A stretch of DNA of 64,000 nucleotides from Exiguobacterium qingdaonense (GCF_018617855.1 NZ_JACSKY010000002.1:124001-188000); one strand, 5' to 3'; shown: positions 26,214-38,306, counted from the first letter of the stretch. Notes: generated by a model from the sequence alone, not told the origin. Numbers and translations are program-made.

Positions 26214-28037
26214 ATGAATAAACAAGATTTAGAGAATCGTCAGAAGAAGATTCGTAACTTTTCCATCATCGCCCACATCGACCATGGAAAATCGACACTC
26301 GCTGACCGGATTCTTGAAAAAACTGGTGCACTCACGGCTCGTGAGATGAAAGAGCAGACGCTTGACGCGATGGATTTAGAGCGCGAGCGTGGAATTACAA
26401 TCAAACTAAACGCCGTCAAACTGAATTATACGGCAAAAGATGGAGAAGAGTATATTCTTCACTTGATCGACACCCCAGGACATGTCGACTTCACGTATGA
26501 AGTGTCTCGCTCGCTCGCAGCATGTGAGGGTGCGATTCTCGTCGTCGATGCGGCTCAAGGGATTGAAGCACAAACCTTGGCGAACGTTTATTTAGCACTC
26601 GATAACGACCTCGAAATCATCCCGGTCATCAATAAAATCGACTTGCCGTCAGCCGATGTCGATCGCGTCCGTCAAGAAATCGAAGACGTCATCGGACTCG
26701 ATGCAAGCGACGCGGTCCCGACATCTGCCAAGGCTGGTATCGGCATCGAAGAGATTCTCGAACAAATCGTCGAGCTTGTGCCACCACCGACGGGTGACCC
26801 GTCGGAACCATTACAGGCATTGATCTTTGACTCGTACTATGATGCCTACCGTGGTGTCGTCGCATCGATTCGAATCGTCAACGGTTCGGTCAAAGTAGGC
26901 GACAAAGTACAGATGATGGCGACAGGGAAGACGTTTGAAGTGACGGACCTTGGTGTATCGACACCGAAGCCTGTCTCGGTAAAAGAACTGAACGTCGGTG
27001 ATGTAGGTACGCTCTCTGCGTCGATTAAAACAGTTGGAGATGTTCGTGTCGGGGATACGATCACGCTTGCGAAAAATCCGGCAACAAGTCAGCTTCCAGG
27101 TTACCGTAAAATGAATCCGATGGTGTACTGTGGTTTGTATCCGATTGATGCAGCCAAGTATAACGACCTGCGTGAGGCACTCGAAAAGCTTCAACTTTCT
27201 GATGCCGCACTCGAGTTCGAGCCTGAAACATCACAGGCGCTCGGATTTGGATTCCGATGTGGATTCCTCGGGATGCTTCACATGGAAATCATTCAGGAGC
27301 GGATTGAGCGTGAGTTCGGGATTGACTTGATTACGACGGCACCATCGGTTATCTATCACGTGACGACGACTTCTGGAGAAGTCATCCACGTCGATAACCC
27401 ATCGAAGATGCCTGAACAGCAAAAAGTCGAATCGATTGAAGAGCCTTACGTCAAGGCGGCTGTCATGACACCGAACGACTACGTCGGCGCCATCATGGAG
27501 CTTTGTCAAAAGAAACGTGGAACGTTCATCGATATGCAATACATCGACACGACACGCGTCAAAATCACGTATGAGATTCCACTCAGTGAAATCGTCTATG
27601 ATTTCTTCGATCAGTTGAAATCGAGCACGAAAGGCTATGCGTCTCTCGACTATGAGTTGATTGGCTACCGTCAATCGCGTCTCGTGAAGATGGACATCTT
27701 GCTCAACAATGAAGTGGTCGATGCACTTAGCTTCATCGTTCACCGCGACTTTGCGTATGAGCGCGGGAAGGTCATCGTTGAGAAGTTGAAGGCGCTCATT
27801 CCACGTATGCAATTCGAAGTGCCGGTACAAGCTGCTGTCGGAACGAAAATCGTCGCCCGGTCTACAATTAAAGCGTTGCGCAAAAACGTCCTTGCTAAAT
27901 GTTATGGAGGAGATATTTCACGTAAGCGGAAACTTCTCGAGAAGCAAAAAGAAGGGAAGAAGCGCATGAAGATGGTCGGGTCTGTCGAAGTCCCACAAGA
28001 AGCCTTCATGTCTGTACTTTCAATGGACGAAGAATAA
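26214..28037 (+). CDS. lepA: Elongation factor 4 (LepA)
   Basis: A ribosome-bound GTPase that back-translocates or assists 30S assembly. 607 aa from ATG 26214. G1 reads [10 protein letters not shown]3 DTPGH and G4 NKID; then come domain 2, the EF-G-like domains ([14 protein letters not shown]) and the LepA-specific C-terminal domain ([21 protein letters not shown]). The start at 26214 fits GGATAGGTGA 8 bases upstream; a GTG at 26202 would cover this site. Terminator follows. In B. subtilis it is followed by hemW; here three serine-pathway genes are between. Confidence 0.97.
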   Translation: MNKQDLENRQKKIRNFSIIAHIDHGKSTLADRILEKTGALTAREMKEQTLDAMDLERERGITIKLNAVKLNYTAKDGEEYILHLIDTPGHVDFTYEVSRSLAACEGAILVVDAAQGIEAQTLANVYLALDNDLEIIPVINKIDLPSADVDRVRQEIEDVIGLDASDAVPTSAKAGIGIEEILEQIVELVPPPTGDPSEPLQALIFDSYYDAYRGVVASIRIVNGSVKVGDKVQMMATGKTFEVTDLGVSTPKPVSVKELNVGDVGTLSASIKTVGDVRVGDTITLAKNPATSQLPGYRKMNPMVYCGLYPIDAAKYNDLREALEKLQLSDAALEFEPETSQALGFGFRCGFLGMLHMEIIQERIEREFGIDLITTAPSVIYHVTTTSGEVIHVDNPSKMPEQQKVESIEEPYVKAAVMTPNDYVGAIMELCQKKRGTFIDMQYIDTTRVKITYEIPLSEIVYDFFDQLKSSTKGYASLDYELIGYRQSRLVKMDILLNNEVVDALSFIVHRDFAYERGKVIVEKLKALIPRMQFEVPVQAAVGTKIVARSTIKALRKNVLAKCYGGDISRKRKLLEKQKEGKKRMKMVGSVEVPQEAFMSVLSMDEE

Positions 28038-28043
28038 GAACAG

Positions 28044-28075
28044 TCGCCCTGATCCTTGGATTAGGGCGATTTTTC
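28044..28075 (+). terminator. Terminator of lepA
   Basis: A 10-bp stem (TCGCCCTGAT with ATTAGGGCGA, one G-U) closes a 6-base loop and is followed by TTTTTCC. Confidence 0.9.
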
Positions 28076-28148
28076 CTTTCAAGCAGGAAAAGTTTCATCC
28101 TGTAAGGAAGTGTACATGCCTAGACAGACTTATAGAGGAGGATACATC

Positions 28149-29219
28149 GTGTCGACGTATACATACTCTGCAGGCCCGGGCATGCTGCCAAAAGAAGTGA
28201 TGCAAGAAATCCAGCAACACCTTCTCACATTTGAGTATGAGGGGGTTTCAATACTTGAGACGAGTCACCGTTCGGAGGCTTTCCAACATGTGGTGGACTC
28301 ACTTGAGGTGAGACTTAGGAGGCTCATGGGCATTCCTCGGCATTATGCGGTTCTTTGGCTTCAAGGTGGGGCGACACTTCAATTTTCAATGATTCCGATG
28401 AACTTAAGCAGATGCAACCGTTTCGCCTATGTCGACACAGGGGTTTGGTCTAAGAAAGCGATGGAGGATGCCCGGCGATTTGGAGAGGTCGAGGTCATTC
28501 AGCCGATAAGTGACGAGGCGGACGGGATGTCATTCGATTCGAGATCTGCCCAAGACGTCGACTATCTTCATGTGACATTGAACAATACGATTGAAGGAAC
28601 CCGCTTCACAAACATACCTGAAATGGACATACCACTCGTGGCAGATGCCTCTTCGAACATTCTTGCCGAGAAAATCGACGTTGAACGTTTCGGTGTGATT
28701 TATGCTGGAGCCCAAAAAAATATTGGACCTGCAGGATTGACCGTTGTCATCATTCGGCGTGACCTCATTCAATCTCTTTCGTTGCCGAGTTACCTTTCTT
28801 ATGCGTCACATGAGGACAAGCTATTGAATACACCGGCGACGTTTAGCATGTTTACAGCCGAGCGTGTGCTGAAATGGATTGAAGACCGAGGTGGTGTGGA
28901 AGCGATGGAACGATTGAATCGTAAAAAAAGTGAGGTCGTCTACTCTTTTCTAGACCGGTCGAACCATTTCTCATCACTCGTGTCGGGCAATCGACGTTCA
29001 TTGACGAACATCCCATTTACAACCGGTGACAGTGAAGGAGATGCGGCCTTTCAGCGATTCGCCCTCGAGCGCGGGCTGGTTGAACTCGGAGGTCATCGTT
29101 CGGTCGGAGGATTGCGCGCGAGCCTATACAATTCGATGCCGCTCGCAGGGGCAGTGCGCCTCGTCGACGTCATGAGGGAATTCGAGGAGGAGACTTATGT
29201 ATCACATCAGAACATTTAA
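28149..29219 (+). CDS. serC: Phosphoserine aminotransferase
   Basis: Second step of serine synthesis: 3-phosphohydroxypyruvate and glutamate to phosphoserine, using PLP. 356 aa from GTG 28149, 8 bases after GAGGAGG. The N-terminus YSAGPGMLPKEV, the ETSHRSEAF motif and GVIYAGAQKNIGPAGL (Lys that binds PLP) identify SerC, and ATFSMFTAERVLKWIE supports it. It overlaps serA by 23 bases. No riboswitch or T-box is seen in the 110 bases between the lepA stop and this start. Confidence 0.95.
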   Translation: MSTYTYSAGPGMLPKEVMQEIQQHLLTFEYEGVSILETSHRSEAFQHVVDSLEVRLRRLMGIPRHYAVLWLQGGATLQFSMIPMNLSRCNRFAYVDTGVWSKKAMEDARRFGEVEVIQPISDEADGMSFDSRSAQDVDYLHVTLNNTIEGTRFTNIPEMDIPLVADASSNILAEKIDVERFGVIYAGAQKNIGPAGLTVVIIRRDLIQSLSLPSYLSYASHEDKLLNTPATFSMFTAERVLKWIEDRGGVEAMERLNRKKSEVVYSFLDRSNHFSSLVSGNRRSLTNIPFTTGDSEGDAAFQRFALERGLVELGGHRSVGGLRASLYNSMPLAGAVRLVDVMREFEEETYVSHQNI

Positions 29220-30360
29220 TCAAATCGCTGCGGCAGGATTGAAGCGATTTGAGCCGAGTGAATATGTCATCAATGCGTCGGGGCAAGCTGATGCTTGGAT
29301 ATTGAGAAGCCATAATGTACATGATGAAGAGATACCATCTTATCTTCTCGCGATCGCAAGAGCGGGTGCGGGAGTGAACAATTTACCGCTCGAATCGCTG
29401 GCTAAACAAGGTATCGTTGCTTTTCATACTCCCGGTGCCAATGCGAATGCCGTAAAGGAACTTGTCCTTGCCAGTATGATTCTTTCCGTACGCCCAATCT
29501 TCAAAGGATTGACTTGGGTGGGCGAGCAAACGGTCAAGTCACAAGCACAATTAGAACAAGCGATGGAACAACAGAAACGACAGTTCCTCGGGGTAGAGTT
29601 GAGGGGAAAGAAAGTGGGGATTATCGGACTCGGAGCCATCGGTGCCTCGCTTGCCAATGATTTGCTCCAACTCGGAGTCGATGTCATCGGATATGACCCT
29701 CACCTCTCGGTCGATGCCGCTTGGAATATCTCGAAGCATGTGACGCGTGCGAAACATTTGAGTGAGGTACTCGGAGCGGTCGACTTGTTGTCGATTCACA
29801 TGCCGTTGACGGATGAAACACGACTTAGCATCGACCGAAGTTGGTTTGAACGAATGAAGCCAGGCATGACCATTTTAAATTTTGCGAGAGGCGAACTCGT
29901 GAACGATGATGATTTATTGAAGGCGTTCCATCATCATGTCGGAATGTACGTGACCGACTTTCCTCGTCATACGCTAATCGGTCATCCGCAAGTAATGGCA
30001 CTACCTCACCTCGGGGCATCGACGAAAGAATCGGAAGTCAACTGTGCGATTCAAGCGGTCGAGACGCTCAAGTTGTATCTCGAGACAGGGAACATTCGTT
30101 CATCCGCCAATTTTCCGAACGTCGAGCTTCCTTACACTGGCAAACGACGCCTCGGAATTTTGCACCGAAACGTACCGAACATGGTTGGGCAAATCACGGG
30201 AGAACTTGCATCCCATGGATTAAATATCGATAACATGGTCAATCGTAGCCGCGGAGAGATGGCATATACGTTAATTGACCTAGACAACTTCGAGCATGAA
30301 CCGTTGTCGATTCATGCGCTATATGAAATCAAGGGCGTCATTCGCGTCCGAGAATTTTAA
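29197..30360 (+). CDS. serA: 3-phosphoglycerate dehydrogenase (short form with ACT domain)
   Basis: First step of serine synthesis, NAD-dependent. 387 aa: catalytic and substrate-binding parts surround a Rossmann fold (VGIIGLGAIGASLANDLL) with ARAGAGVNNLP, NFARGELVND and LPHLGASTKESE; a C-terminal ACT domain starts near residue 315 (GILHRNVPNMVGQITGEL) and may sense serine. It is the short form, lacking the ASB domain of the 525-aa Bacillus enzyme. ATG 29197 follows GAGGAGGAG inside serC, so the two are coupled. Confidence 0.94.
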   Translation: MYHIRTFNQIAAAGLKRFEPSEYVINASGQADAWILRSHNVHDEEIPSYLLAIARAGAGVNNLPLESLAKQGIVAFHTPGANANAVKELVLASMILSVRPIFKGLTWVGEQTVKSQAQLEQAMEQQKRQFLGVELRGKKVGIIGLGAIGASLANDLLQLGVDVIGYDPHLSVDAAWNISKHVTRAKHLSEVLGAVDLLSIHMPLTDETRLSIDRSWFERMKPGMTILNFARGELVNDDDLLKAFHHHVGMYVTDFPRHTLIGHPQVMALPHLGASTKESEVNCAIQAVETLKLYLETGNIRSSANFPNVELPYTGKRRLGILHRNVPNMVGQITGELASHGLNIDNMVNRSRGEMAYTLIDLDNFEHEPLSIHALYEIKGVIRVREF

Positions 30361-30370
30361 GGAGGATATT

Positions 30371-31552
30371 ATGGTCGTATTCAAACCGTTTAGCCCTTAC
30401 ATGCCAATGCATGCGGAACGTGTCGCAGCAGACCCGTACGATGTCGTATCGTTAGAAGAGGCGAAAGCAATCCTTTCAAAGAACCGTGATTCATTTCTAG
30501 CTGTCGATAAGCCCGAAGCACTCCAAGACACCCCCTCTCTTCAAGCGTGGGGAGAACTTGCCCGTCAAGAGCTGGACCACCTCTATGAACGAGAATTGAC
30601 GGAGCGACCGAATGGTTTTTATATTTATCGTCTAACGTCTGGACAGCGGCAACAAACCGGATTGGTCGCGACTTTCTCCGTGAGGGACTATGAAGCGGGG
30701 CGAATCAAGATTCACGAACATACCCGTGAGACAAAAGAACGCGAACGTGTCGAACATGTCCAAGCGACGAAAGCACATACCGGGCCGATTTTACTCAGTC
30801 ACCCCCCTCACGAAAATTTAAAGCAGATTTTACGTGCGGTAACGGAAGAGGAGCCGTTGTTCTCATTCACAGACGATCGTGGCGTAAAGCATGAGGGCTT
30901 CATGATTCCAAACCGTGAACTAGCACGGGTCATGATGATTGGTGCGACCATCCCGTCCATCTATATCGCAGATGGGCATCATCGCGCGAAGGCAGCGGCC
31001 GTCGTCTCGGGAATGGGCGGAAACGAGACGCAGCAGAGCGAACGGTCTCATTTTTTAGGTGTATTGTTTCCGAGCGATGAGTTGACCATCTTGCCATATC
31101 ATCGACTACTGACGAATGTTGCGCCGGAGGAAGTGGAACAGATGATCGAGGGATTGTCATTTTCATATGAGGTGAACTCGGTAGACACGCTCGTTACCCC
31201 GAAAGCGCATGGAGTGTTCGGAGTCGCCTATCGAGGTAAATACTACGAGCTGAAGAAACGGAAAGAGGACACTGCTCTCGACGTCGCAATCTTACAGCGC
31301 GACATCCTTTCTCCATATTTCAGTGTCGAGGATATTCGTACGGACGCGAGAATCGATTTTGTCGGTGGGAACAAGTCGGTCGCCGAATTAGAGGAACTAG
31401 TGAAAGGACAGGACCGATTACTGTTCACTTGTCATGAAACGACGATGTCACAGCTCATGCGAGTGGCAGATAGTGGTGGACAGATGCCGCCAAAATCGAC
31501 CTGGTTCGAGCCAAAATTAAAGAGTGGTCTGTTCATTCATCGATTCGATTGA
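30371..31552 (+). CDS. DUF1015 family protein, third gene of the serine operon
   Basis: 393 aa from ATG 30371 (AAGGAGG 7 bases before). N-terminal FKPFSPYMP with AADPYDVVS is the DUF1015 signature; IADGHHRAKAAA (about 198-209) is a conserved motif, then FLGVLFPSDELTILPYHRLL follows. DUF1015 has no agreed biochemical function. In many bacteria it lies with serA and serC, as here. DGHHR resembles the DGHTR motif of archaeal ADP-dependent serine kinase SerK and motifs of the ParB/sulfiredoxin fold, so a phosphoserine- or serine-related role is plausible. That is inference. No membrane segment. Confidence 0.9.
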   Translation: MVVFKPFSPYMPMHAERVAADPYDVVSLEEAKAILSKNRDSFLAVDKPEALQDTPSLQAWGELARQELDHLYERELTERPNGFYIYRLTSGQRQQTGLVATFSVRDYEAGRIKIHEHTRETKERERVEHVQATKAHTGPILLSHPPHENLKQILRAVTEEEPLFSFTDDRGVKHEGFMIPNRELARVMMIGATIPSIYIADGHHRAKAAAVVSGMGGNETQQSERSHFLGVLFPSDELTILPYHRLLTNVAPEEVEQMIEGLSFSYEVNSVDTLVTPKAHGVFGVAYRGKYYELKKRKEDTALDVAILQRDILSPYFSVEDIRTDARIDFVGGNKSVAELEELVKGQDRLLFTCHETTMSQLMRVADSGGQMPPKSTWFEPKLKSGLFIHRFD

Positions 31553-31618
31553 TTGCGCAGGCTGGAAAGAATGGACGAAAAGCGTTATAAATGGAATGAG
31601 AAGAAAGGGGTGGCCTCA

Positions 31619-32773
31619 TTGGCTAAAGCCGTATATCTTCACATTCCTTTTTGTGAACATATTTGTTATTACTGTGATTTCAACAAGGTGTTTTTAAAAA
31701 ACCAACCTGTTGATGACTATTTAGATGCATTAGAACGGGAGATTGTATTGACGCTCGAAGCGTATCCGACGGAGCGGATCGATACGATCTTTATCGGAGG
31801 CGGGACACCGACTGCACTCAACGAAGCGCAGATGGCGAAGCTTATGGACGTGGTCCGGCGACACCTCCTCCCACTCGCCTCGGACGACTTGGAGTATTCT
31901 GTCGAGGCGAATCCGAACTTTGTGAGTGCGGAAAAACTCGACACGATGAAGGCCGGGGGTGTCAACCGACTTAGTTTCGGTGTCCAGACGTTCGATGATG
32001 GTGGACTCGAACGAATCGGCCGAACGCACCGCGCCGACGATGTGTTCGAGACCGTGAGCGAAGCGGCGAAACGCTTTGACAATATCTCGATTGACCTCAT
32101 GTTCGGTCTACCAGAACAGACACTTGAACAGATTGACCGTGATTTGAAATTAGCGCTTCAATTGCCGATTCAACACGTGTCCTCCTATTCTTTGATCCTT
32201 GAACCGCATACCGTGTTCGCGATTCAAGACCGAAAAGGGAAACTTCGTTTACCTGGTGAGGACGTCGAAGTCGAGATGTACCTCAAAGTGATGGAGACAC
32301 TTGAACAGAATGGGCTGAAACAGTATGAAATCTCGAATTACAGCCTGCCGGGTCGGGAGAGCCGTCACAATCAAGTGTACTGGCGCAATGAAGAGTACTA
32401 TGGTTTTGGAGCTGGCTCACATAGTTATTTGAACGGGACACGACGTGCCAACATCGCCCCGATTCCTCACTATATTAAGGCGGAAGGCATACCCGTGAAG
32501 CGGGTGACCGAGCTTGAGGAAGTGGAAAAAATGGAAGAAGAGCTGTTCCTCGGTCTACGTATGCGTTCCGGGGTCTCGCTTCAGGTGTTTGATCAAAAGT
32601 ATGGGGCGTCGCTCGATGATGTGTTCGGTCATGTCATCGACGATTTAGTGAAGAAGTCATTGGTTGAACGGACAAAAACACATATCCGTCTAACGGCATC
32701 CGGTTTGCCACTCGCGAATGAAGCATTCGCGGCATTTATCGGAGAAGCAAAACTTGAACATGCCGAATCATAA
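31619..32773 (+). CDS. hemW: Heme chaperone HemW (radical SAM)
   Basis: A radical SAM protein that inserts heme into target proteins, long annotated as oxygen-independent coproporphyrinogen oxidase. 384 aa. The cluster motif CEHICYYCDF is near the N-terminus (C-x3-C-x2-C); then IFIGGGTPTAL, GVQTFDDGGLERIGRTH, and HNQVYWRNEEYYGFGAGSHSY, which is HemW rather than HemN. The start chosen is TTG 31619, 8 bases after AAGGGG, giving AKAVYLHIPF near the N-terminus. An earlier ATG at 31570 would add 16 unusual residues. Confidence 0.94.
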   Translation: MAKAVYLHIPFCEHICYYCDFNKVFLKNQPVDDYLDALEREIVLTLEAYPTERIDTIFIGGGTPTALNEAQMAKLMDVVRRHLLPLASDDLEYSVEANPNFVSAEKLDTMKAGGVNRLSFGVQTFDDGGLERIGRTHRADDVFETVSEAAKRFDNISIDLMFGLPEQTLEQIDRDLKLALQLPIQHVSSYSLILEPHTVFAIQDRKGKLRLPGEDVEVEMYLKVMETLEQNGLKQYEISNYSLPGRESRHNQVYWRNEEYYGFGAGSHSYLNGTRRANIAPIPHYIKAEGIPVKRVTELEEVEKMEEELFLGLRMRSGVSLQVFDQKYGASLDDVFGHVIDDLVKKSLVERTKTHIRLTASGLPLANEAFAAFIGEAKLEHAES

Positions 32774-32815
32774 AAAAATGGACGAGTCCCTCGTGAGGGA
32801 TTTGTCCATTTTTTG
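32773..32815. terminator. Bidirectional terminator of hemW and the DUF1054 gene
   Basis: An 11-bp stem (AAAAAATGGAC with GTCCATTTTTT) plus an inner TCCCTC/GAGGGA stem separated by a GAG/TTT internal loop lies between convergent genes. Confidence 0.88.
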
Positions 32816-32820
32816 TAGGA

Positions 32821-33426
32821 TTATAAGACGAGGTCACGATAGAGCGGCGTGAGCCGAGCGAATGTATCTTCGACGAGCGCTAGAAACGCATCTTCGTTTT
32901 GTAAGATTGATGCGTCTGCTGGTAGTTGTCGACCAATCAAGAAATCGGCTTTTTTGACGGTAGCGAACCGTTCCAATAATGCATGAACGTCTTCATTTGG
33001 CGTATCTTCGACGAGAAACGCCTCTTTTTTCATATGGTCGCCCGCGATATGGAAATCGGCGAATGTCGATTTTACATCAATCTGTTGCAAATGTTTCGCA
33101 ATCGCGTCCTTGTTTGGCATCTCATAGATGAACGCAAGCCAAATGAAGACACGGTCGTCGAAGAGGCCGACTTGCAGATGAGGGTGTTTTTTGTACCCGC
33201 GTTTATCGTGACAAATCGACATCCACGTATCTTTCGGTGGATTCACCGTCCGACGTGCGTGCTTTGCGACATGAAGATAAAGGGGAATACCGACATCCGC
33301 CTCGAGCTGAGGACCGACCTCATCATAAATGCGATGAAACAGCGGCTGGATATCCGAGCGAATGCCTGACATTCGTGAATCGAGCCCATCGCGTTTGAAC
33401 ACTTCAAATTGTTTTGTTGTAAACAT
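32821..33426 (-). CDS. DUF1054 family protein (YktB-like)
   Basis: A 201-aa soluble protein matching the UPF0637/YktB family: HVAKHARRTVNPPKDTW, RGYKKHPHLQVGLFDDRVFIWLAFI (about 90-114) and MKKEAFLVED are conserved segments. A role is not known. It is minus strand between hemW and hrcA, an insertion compared with B. subtilis where hrcA follows hemW closely; yktB in that species is elsewhere. Its ATG is preceded by GAGGTGATAAA. Confidence 0.9.
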   Translation of the reverse strand: MFTTKQFEVFKRDGLDSRMSGIRSDIQPLFHRIYDEVGPQLEADVGIPLYLHVAKHARRTVNPPKDTWMSICHDKRGYKKHPHLQVGLFDDRVFIWLAFIYEMPNKDAIAKHLQQIDVKSTFADFHIAGDHMKKEAFLVEDTPNEDVHALLERFATVKKADFLIGRQLPADASILQNEDAFLALVEDTFARLTPLYRDLVL

Positions 33427-33516
33427 TTTATCACCTCATCATCTATCATAACGAATTGATTTTTCTTTTTCAGGTTTGCCGTCTGAGAAAAAGGTAAAAA
33501 AATCAGAGGGGATGAA

Positions 33517-33544
33517 TTGACAAATAGTGAGAACATGATAATAT
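33517..33544 (+). promoter_or_regulatory. SigA promoter of the hrcA-dnaK operon
   Basis: A perfect TTGACA is followed after 16 bases by TAATAT. The CIRCE element starts 12 bases downstream, within the start region of the transcript, so HrcA bound there would block initiation. Confidence 0.8.
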
Positions 33545-33555
33545 TTGAAGTGTGA

Positions 33556-33582
33556 TTAGCACTCGTTAAATATGAGTGCTAA
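33556..33582 (+). promoter_or_regulatory. CIRCE operator (HrcA binding site)
   Basis: TTAGCACTC-N9-GAGTGCTAA is a perfect CIRCE inverted repeat (33556-33564 and 33574-33582). HrcA binds it and represses the operon; heat shock frees it. Confidence 0.98.
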
Positions 33583-33619
33583 TAAAACGAGGTAACTTTT
33601 CTCAGAGAGGAGTGATGTT

Positions 33620-34642
33620 GTGCTGACAGATCGACAATTGCTCATTCTTCGGGCCATCATTGATGATTATATACAGACCGCTCAGCCGGTCGGCTCACGT
33701 ACGTTGTCGAAGCGAGATGACTTGACGTTTAGTTCGGCGACAATTCGGAACGATATGGCCGACCTCGAAGACATGGGGTTGATTGAGAAACCACATACTT
33801 CCGCAGGTCGAATCCCGTCAGAAATCGGCTATCGATATTACGTGGATCATCTCGTCGAAAAGCAGATGATTGATGAACAGGAAACAGGTCGCTTAGAAGA
33901 ACGACTGAGACAATCTTCTAAAGAGTCTGAGATTCTGATTCGCCAAGCAGCAGATCTCCTTTCTGATCTGACCAATTATACGACGGTCGCCCTCGGTCCA
34001 AATAGCCAAATGGAGACGTTGGCACGTGTGGACTTTATGCCATTAGATGAGCGTCGAGGTGTCGTTCTCATTGTTACCGATCAAGGCCACGTCGAACATC
34101 GCACCGTCATGTTCGAATCGCGCGTGGCGCCTGAAGTCATTGAGGAAACGATTCGTCTATTAAATGATCGCCTCGTCGGAACTTCAATCGGACAACTGAA
34201 AATTCGAATCGGAGAAGAAGTTGCAAGATTACAGCTTGCCCAAAGACAGCAATATGAAAATATGATGCAACTGATTCAATCAACGGTCGGTATTCAAACG
34301 CCATCCTCACTTTATTTAGGAGGAAAGAAAAATATCTTTAATCAGCCTGAGTTTCAAACGCTCGATACGTTACGACCGTTTCTTGAATGGATTGATGAGC
34401 AGGACCGATTGACCCATTGGCTCGAATCGTTGCCAAATCGTGAGATTTATGTGAGCATTGGGAGCGAGAATGGAATAGTCGCCCTTCAACATTGTAGTGT
34501 CATCACCTCTGATTATACACTTGACGGGGAAACATTTGGTACGATTGCCATGATTGGACCGACTCGAATGGATTATCGTCATGGGGTCCAAATGATGGGA
34601 CAAATTATTGAAGCGTTGCGACGAACGAAATTAGATGAATGA
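33620..34642 (+). CDS. hrcA: Heat-inducible transcription repressor HrcA
   Basis: 340 aa. An N-terminal winged helix ([25 protein letters not shown], then [18 protein letters not shown] as the recognition region) precedes a GAF-like middle domain and the dimerisation insert. It represses class I heat-shock genes through CIRCE, with GroEL as co-factor. GTG 33620 follows AGAGAGGAG. Its own gene is under CIRCE control. The stop overlaps the region of the grpE ribosome binding site. Confidence 0.97.
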   Translation: MLTDRQLLILRAIIDDYIQTAQPVGSRTLSKRDDLTFSSATIRNDMADLEDMGLIEKPHTSAGRIPSEIGYRYYVDHLVEKQMIDEQETGRLEERLRQSSKESEILIRQAADLLSDLTNYTTVALGPNSQMETLARVDFMPLDERRGVVLIVTDQGHVEHRTVMFESRVAPEVIEETIRLLNDRLVGTSIGQLKIRIGEEVARLQLAQRQQYENMMQLIQSTVGIQTPSSLYLGGKKNIFNQPEFQTLDTLRPFLEWIDEQDRLTHWLESLPNREIYVSIGSENGIVALQHCSVITSDYTLDGETFGTIAMIGPTRMDYRHGVQMMGQIIEALRRTKLDE

Positions 34643-34659
34643 TGGAAAGGAGTTTTACG

Positions 34660-35250
34660 ATGACAGAAAATCATCCAAACAGGCGCGACCAAGAAGACGC
34701 GCTTGATGAAAAATCGGTTGACTCAGCGAAGACAGAAGAAACAGAGCAGACTGAACAATCGGAAGTAGATGAGGTTTCAAATGCTGAGATTGTGGAAGAA
34801 AGTTCTGAGGGGACGGACTTACAAAAAGAAATCGAAGCGTTGAGAGCGAGTGAGCTTCGGATTCGTGCCGATTTCGATAACTTCCGACGTCGTACGAATG
34901 AAGAGAATGCCAAGCGCGTCAAATTTGCTTCTCAGTCTGTCATTGAAAAATTGATTCCACTCATCGACAACTTTGAGCGTGCGCTCCAAGTCGAGGCAAC
35001 TTCAGAAGATGCGATGCAAATCCAGGCAGGAGTCGATATGATTCACCGCCAGTTGCTTGACGTCTTGAATGCTGAACAAGTTGAAGCGATTGATTCGGTC
35101 GGACAGCCGTTCGATCCAAATTATCATCAAGCAGTCATGCAAGAGCCTAGCGACGAGTACGAGTCGGGAATCGTGACGATGGAACTTCAAAAAGGATATA
35201 CGATGCACGGCCGAGTCATTCGTCCAAGCATGGTAAAGGTTGCAGAATAA
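34660..35250 (+). CDS. grpE: Nucleotide exchange factor GrpE
   Basis: 196 aa. The N-terminal acidic tail (about 1-60) is disordered, then a long dimer coiled coil (IEALRASELRIRADFDNFRRRTNEEN, about 60-100) and the DnaK-contact beta domain (MVKV at the end, MLQ/RQLLDVL before it). It releases ADP from DnaK. ATG 34660 has GGAAAGGAG 8 bases upstream; the ATG at 34639 overlaps the hrcA stop and has no site of its own. Confidence 0.96.
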   Translation: MTENHPNRRDQEDALDEKSVDSAKTEETEQTEQSEVDEVSNAEIVEESSEGTDLQKEIEALRASELRIRADFDNFRRRTNEENAKRVKFASQSVIEKLIPLIDNFERALQVEATSEDAMQIQAGVDMIHRQLLDVLNAEQVEAIDSVGQPFDPNYHQAVMQEPSDEYESGIVTMELQKGYTMHGRVIRPSMVKVAE

Positions 35251-35273
35251 TACTTAATGAGACGGAGGAATAA

Positions 35274-37103
<1,830 letters not shown>

Positions 37104-37120
37104 ACAGCCGTTGTAAAAGG

Positions 37121-37154
37121 GAGCGCCAAAGCAGGTTTCTGCTTTGGCTCTTTC
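37121..37154 (+). terminator. Hairpin between dnaK and dnaJ (partial terminator)
   Basis: A 10-bp perfect stem (GCCAAAGCAG with CTGCTTTGGC), extended by GAG/CTC, closes a 4-base loop and is followed by only TTTCC. The weak T run suggests an attenuator or mRNA-stability hairpin rather than a full stop. Confidence 0.65.
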
Positions 37155-37199
37155 CATGTTAAGGTAGAATCGATATAAGCTAGGATAGGAGCGAGAATA

Positions 37200-38306
37200 G
37201 TGGCGAAACGAGATTATTATGAAGTGCTCGGGCTCGAAAAATCGGCCTCGGCACAAGAAATTAAGCGGGCATACCGTAAACTGGCCCGTCAATATCATCC
37301 AGACATTAATCAAGAAGCCGATGCGGCGGAAAAATTCAAGGAAATCGGCGAAGCGTACGAAGTATTGTCCGATGAACAAAAGCGTGCTCAATATGACCGA
37401 TTCGGTTTTGAAGGTGCCAATCAGTTCGGAGGTGGAGGCGACTTCCAAGGTGGATTCGGAGATATCTTTGACATGTTCTTCGGAGGTGGCGGACGTCGTC
37501 AAGACCCGAACGCACCGCGCCGGGGTGAAGATTATCAGTATGTGGTCGACCTTGACTTTATGGAGAGTGTGACCGGAAAGACGGAAACGATTGAACTTGA
37601 AATTGAAGTTGAGTGTGACACGTGTATGGGAAGCGGGGCAAAGCCTGGCACGAAACCGGAGACGTGTAGTCGTTGTGGTGGAAGTGGCGTCGAGACGGTC
37701 GAACAGAATACGATTCTTGGACGTATGGTCAATCAACGCCCTTGTAGCCAATGTCAGGGAACAGGGAAGACGATTAAAGAAAAATGTGCGACTTGCCACG
37801 GTTCAGGTCATGTGAAGAAAAAGCAGACGGTCGAAGTGAAGATTCCAGCAGGGATTGATAACGGTCAACAGATTCGTCTCTCTGGTAAAGGTGGCCCTGG
37901 AGTGAACGGTGGACCAGCCGGAGACTTGTACGTTGTCGTCCGCGTCAAAGCACATGAAATTTTTGAACGTGTCGACCAACACATCGCAATGGAGATGCCG
38001 GTCACGTTTGCGCAGGCGGCTCTCGGTGCTGAAATTGAAGTGCCAACCGTTCACGGCAATGTGAGCTTGAAAGTGCCAGCCGGAACCCAAACCGGATCGA
38101 AATTCCGTTTACGCGGAAAAGGAATGCCGCACTTACGCGGTGGTGCCAACGGTGACCAATATGTCAGTGTCATCGTCATGACACCGAAAAATATGACCGA
38201 CCGCCAAAAAGAATTGCTTCGTGAGTTTGAAGAAATCAGTGGCGAGTCTGGCGTAGAAGAGGAACATGGCATGTTTCAAAAAATGAAAAAGTTCTTTAGT
38301 CATTAA
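37200..38306 (+). CDS. dnaJ: Co-chaperone DnaJ (Hsp40)
   Basis: 368 aa. J domain (1-70) with the HPD motif in RQYHPDIN, a G/F-rich linker (about 75-105), four CxxCxGxG zinc repeats ([32 protein letters not shown]), and the C-terminal peptide-binding domains. It stimulates DnaK's ATPase. GTG 37200 follows GGATAGGAG. A hairpin and 96 bases separate it from dnaK, so its level may differ from dnaK's. Confidence 0.98.
   Translation: MAKRDYYEVLGLEKSASAQEIKRAYRKLARQYHPDINQEADAAEKFKEIGEAYEVLSDEQKRAQYDRFGFEGANQFGGGGDFQGGFGDIFDMFFGGGGRRQDPNAPRRGEDYQYVVDLDFMESVTGKTETIELEIEVECDTCMGSGAKPGTKPETCSRCGGSGVETVEQNTILGRMVNQRPCSQCQGTGKTIKEKCATCHGSGHVKKKQTVEVKIPAGIDNGQQIRLSGKGGPGVNGGPAGDLYVVVRVKAHEIFERVDQHIAMEMPVTFAQAALGAEIEVPTVHGNVSLKVPAGTQTGSKFRLRGKGMPHLRGGANGDQYVSVIVMTPKNMTDRQKELLREFEEISGESGVEEEHGMFQKMKKFFSH

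Noticed and set aside
27231-27830. 199-codon minus-strand open frame within lepA
   Set aside because: Antisense to a highly conserved gene; no start signals and no family features.
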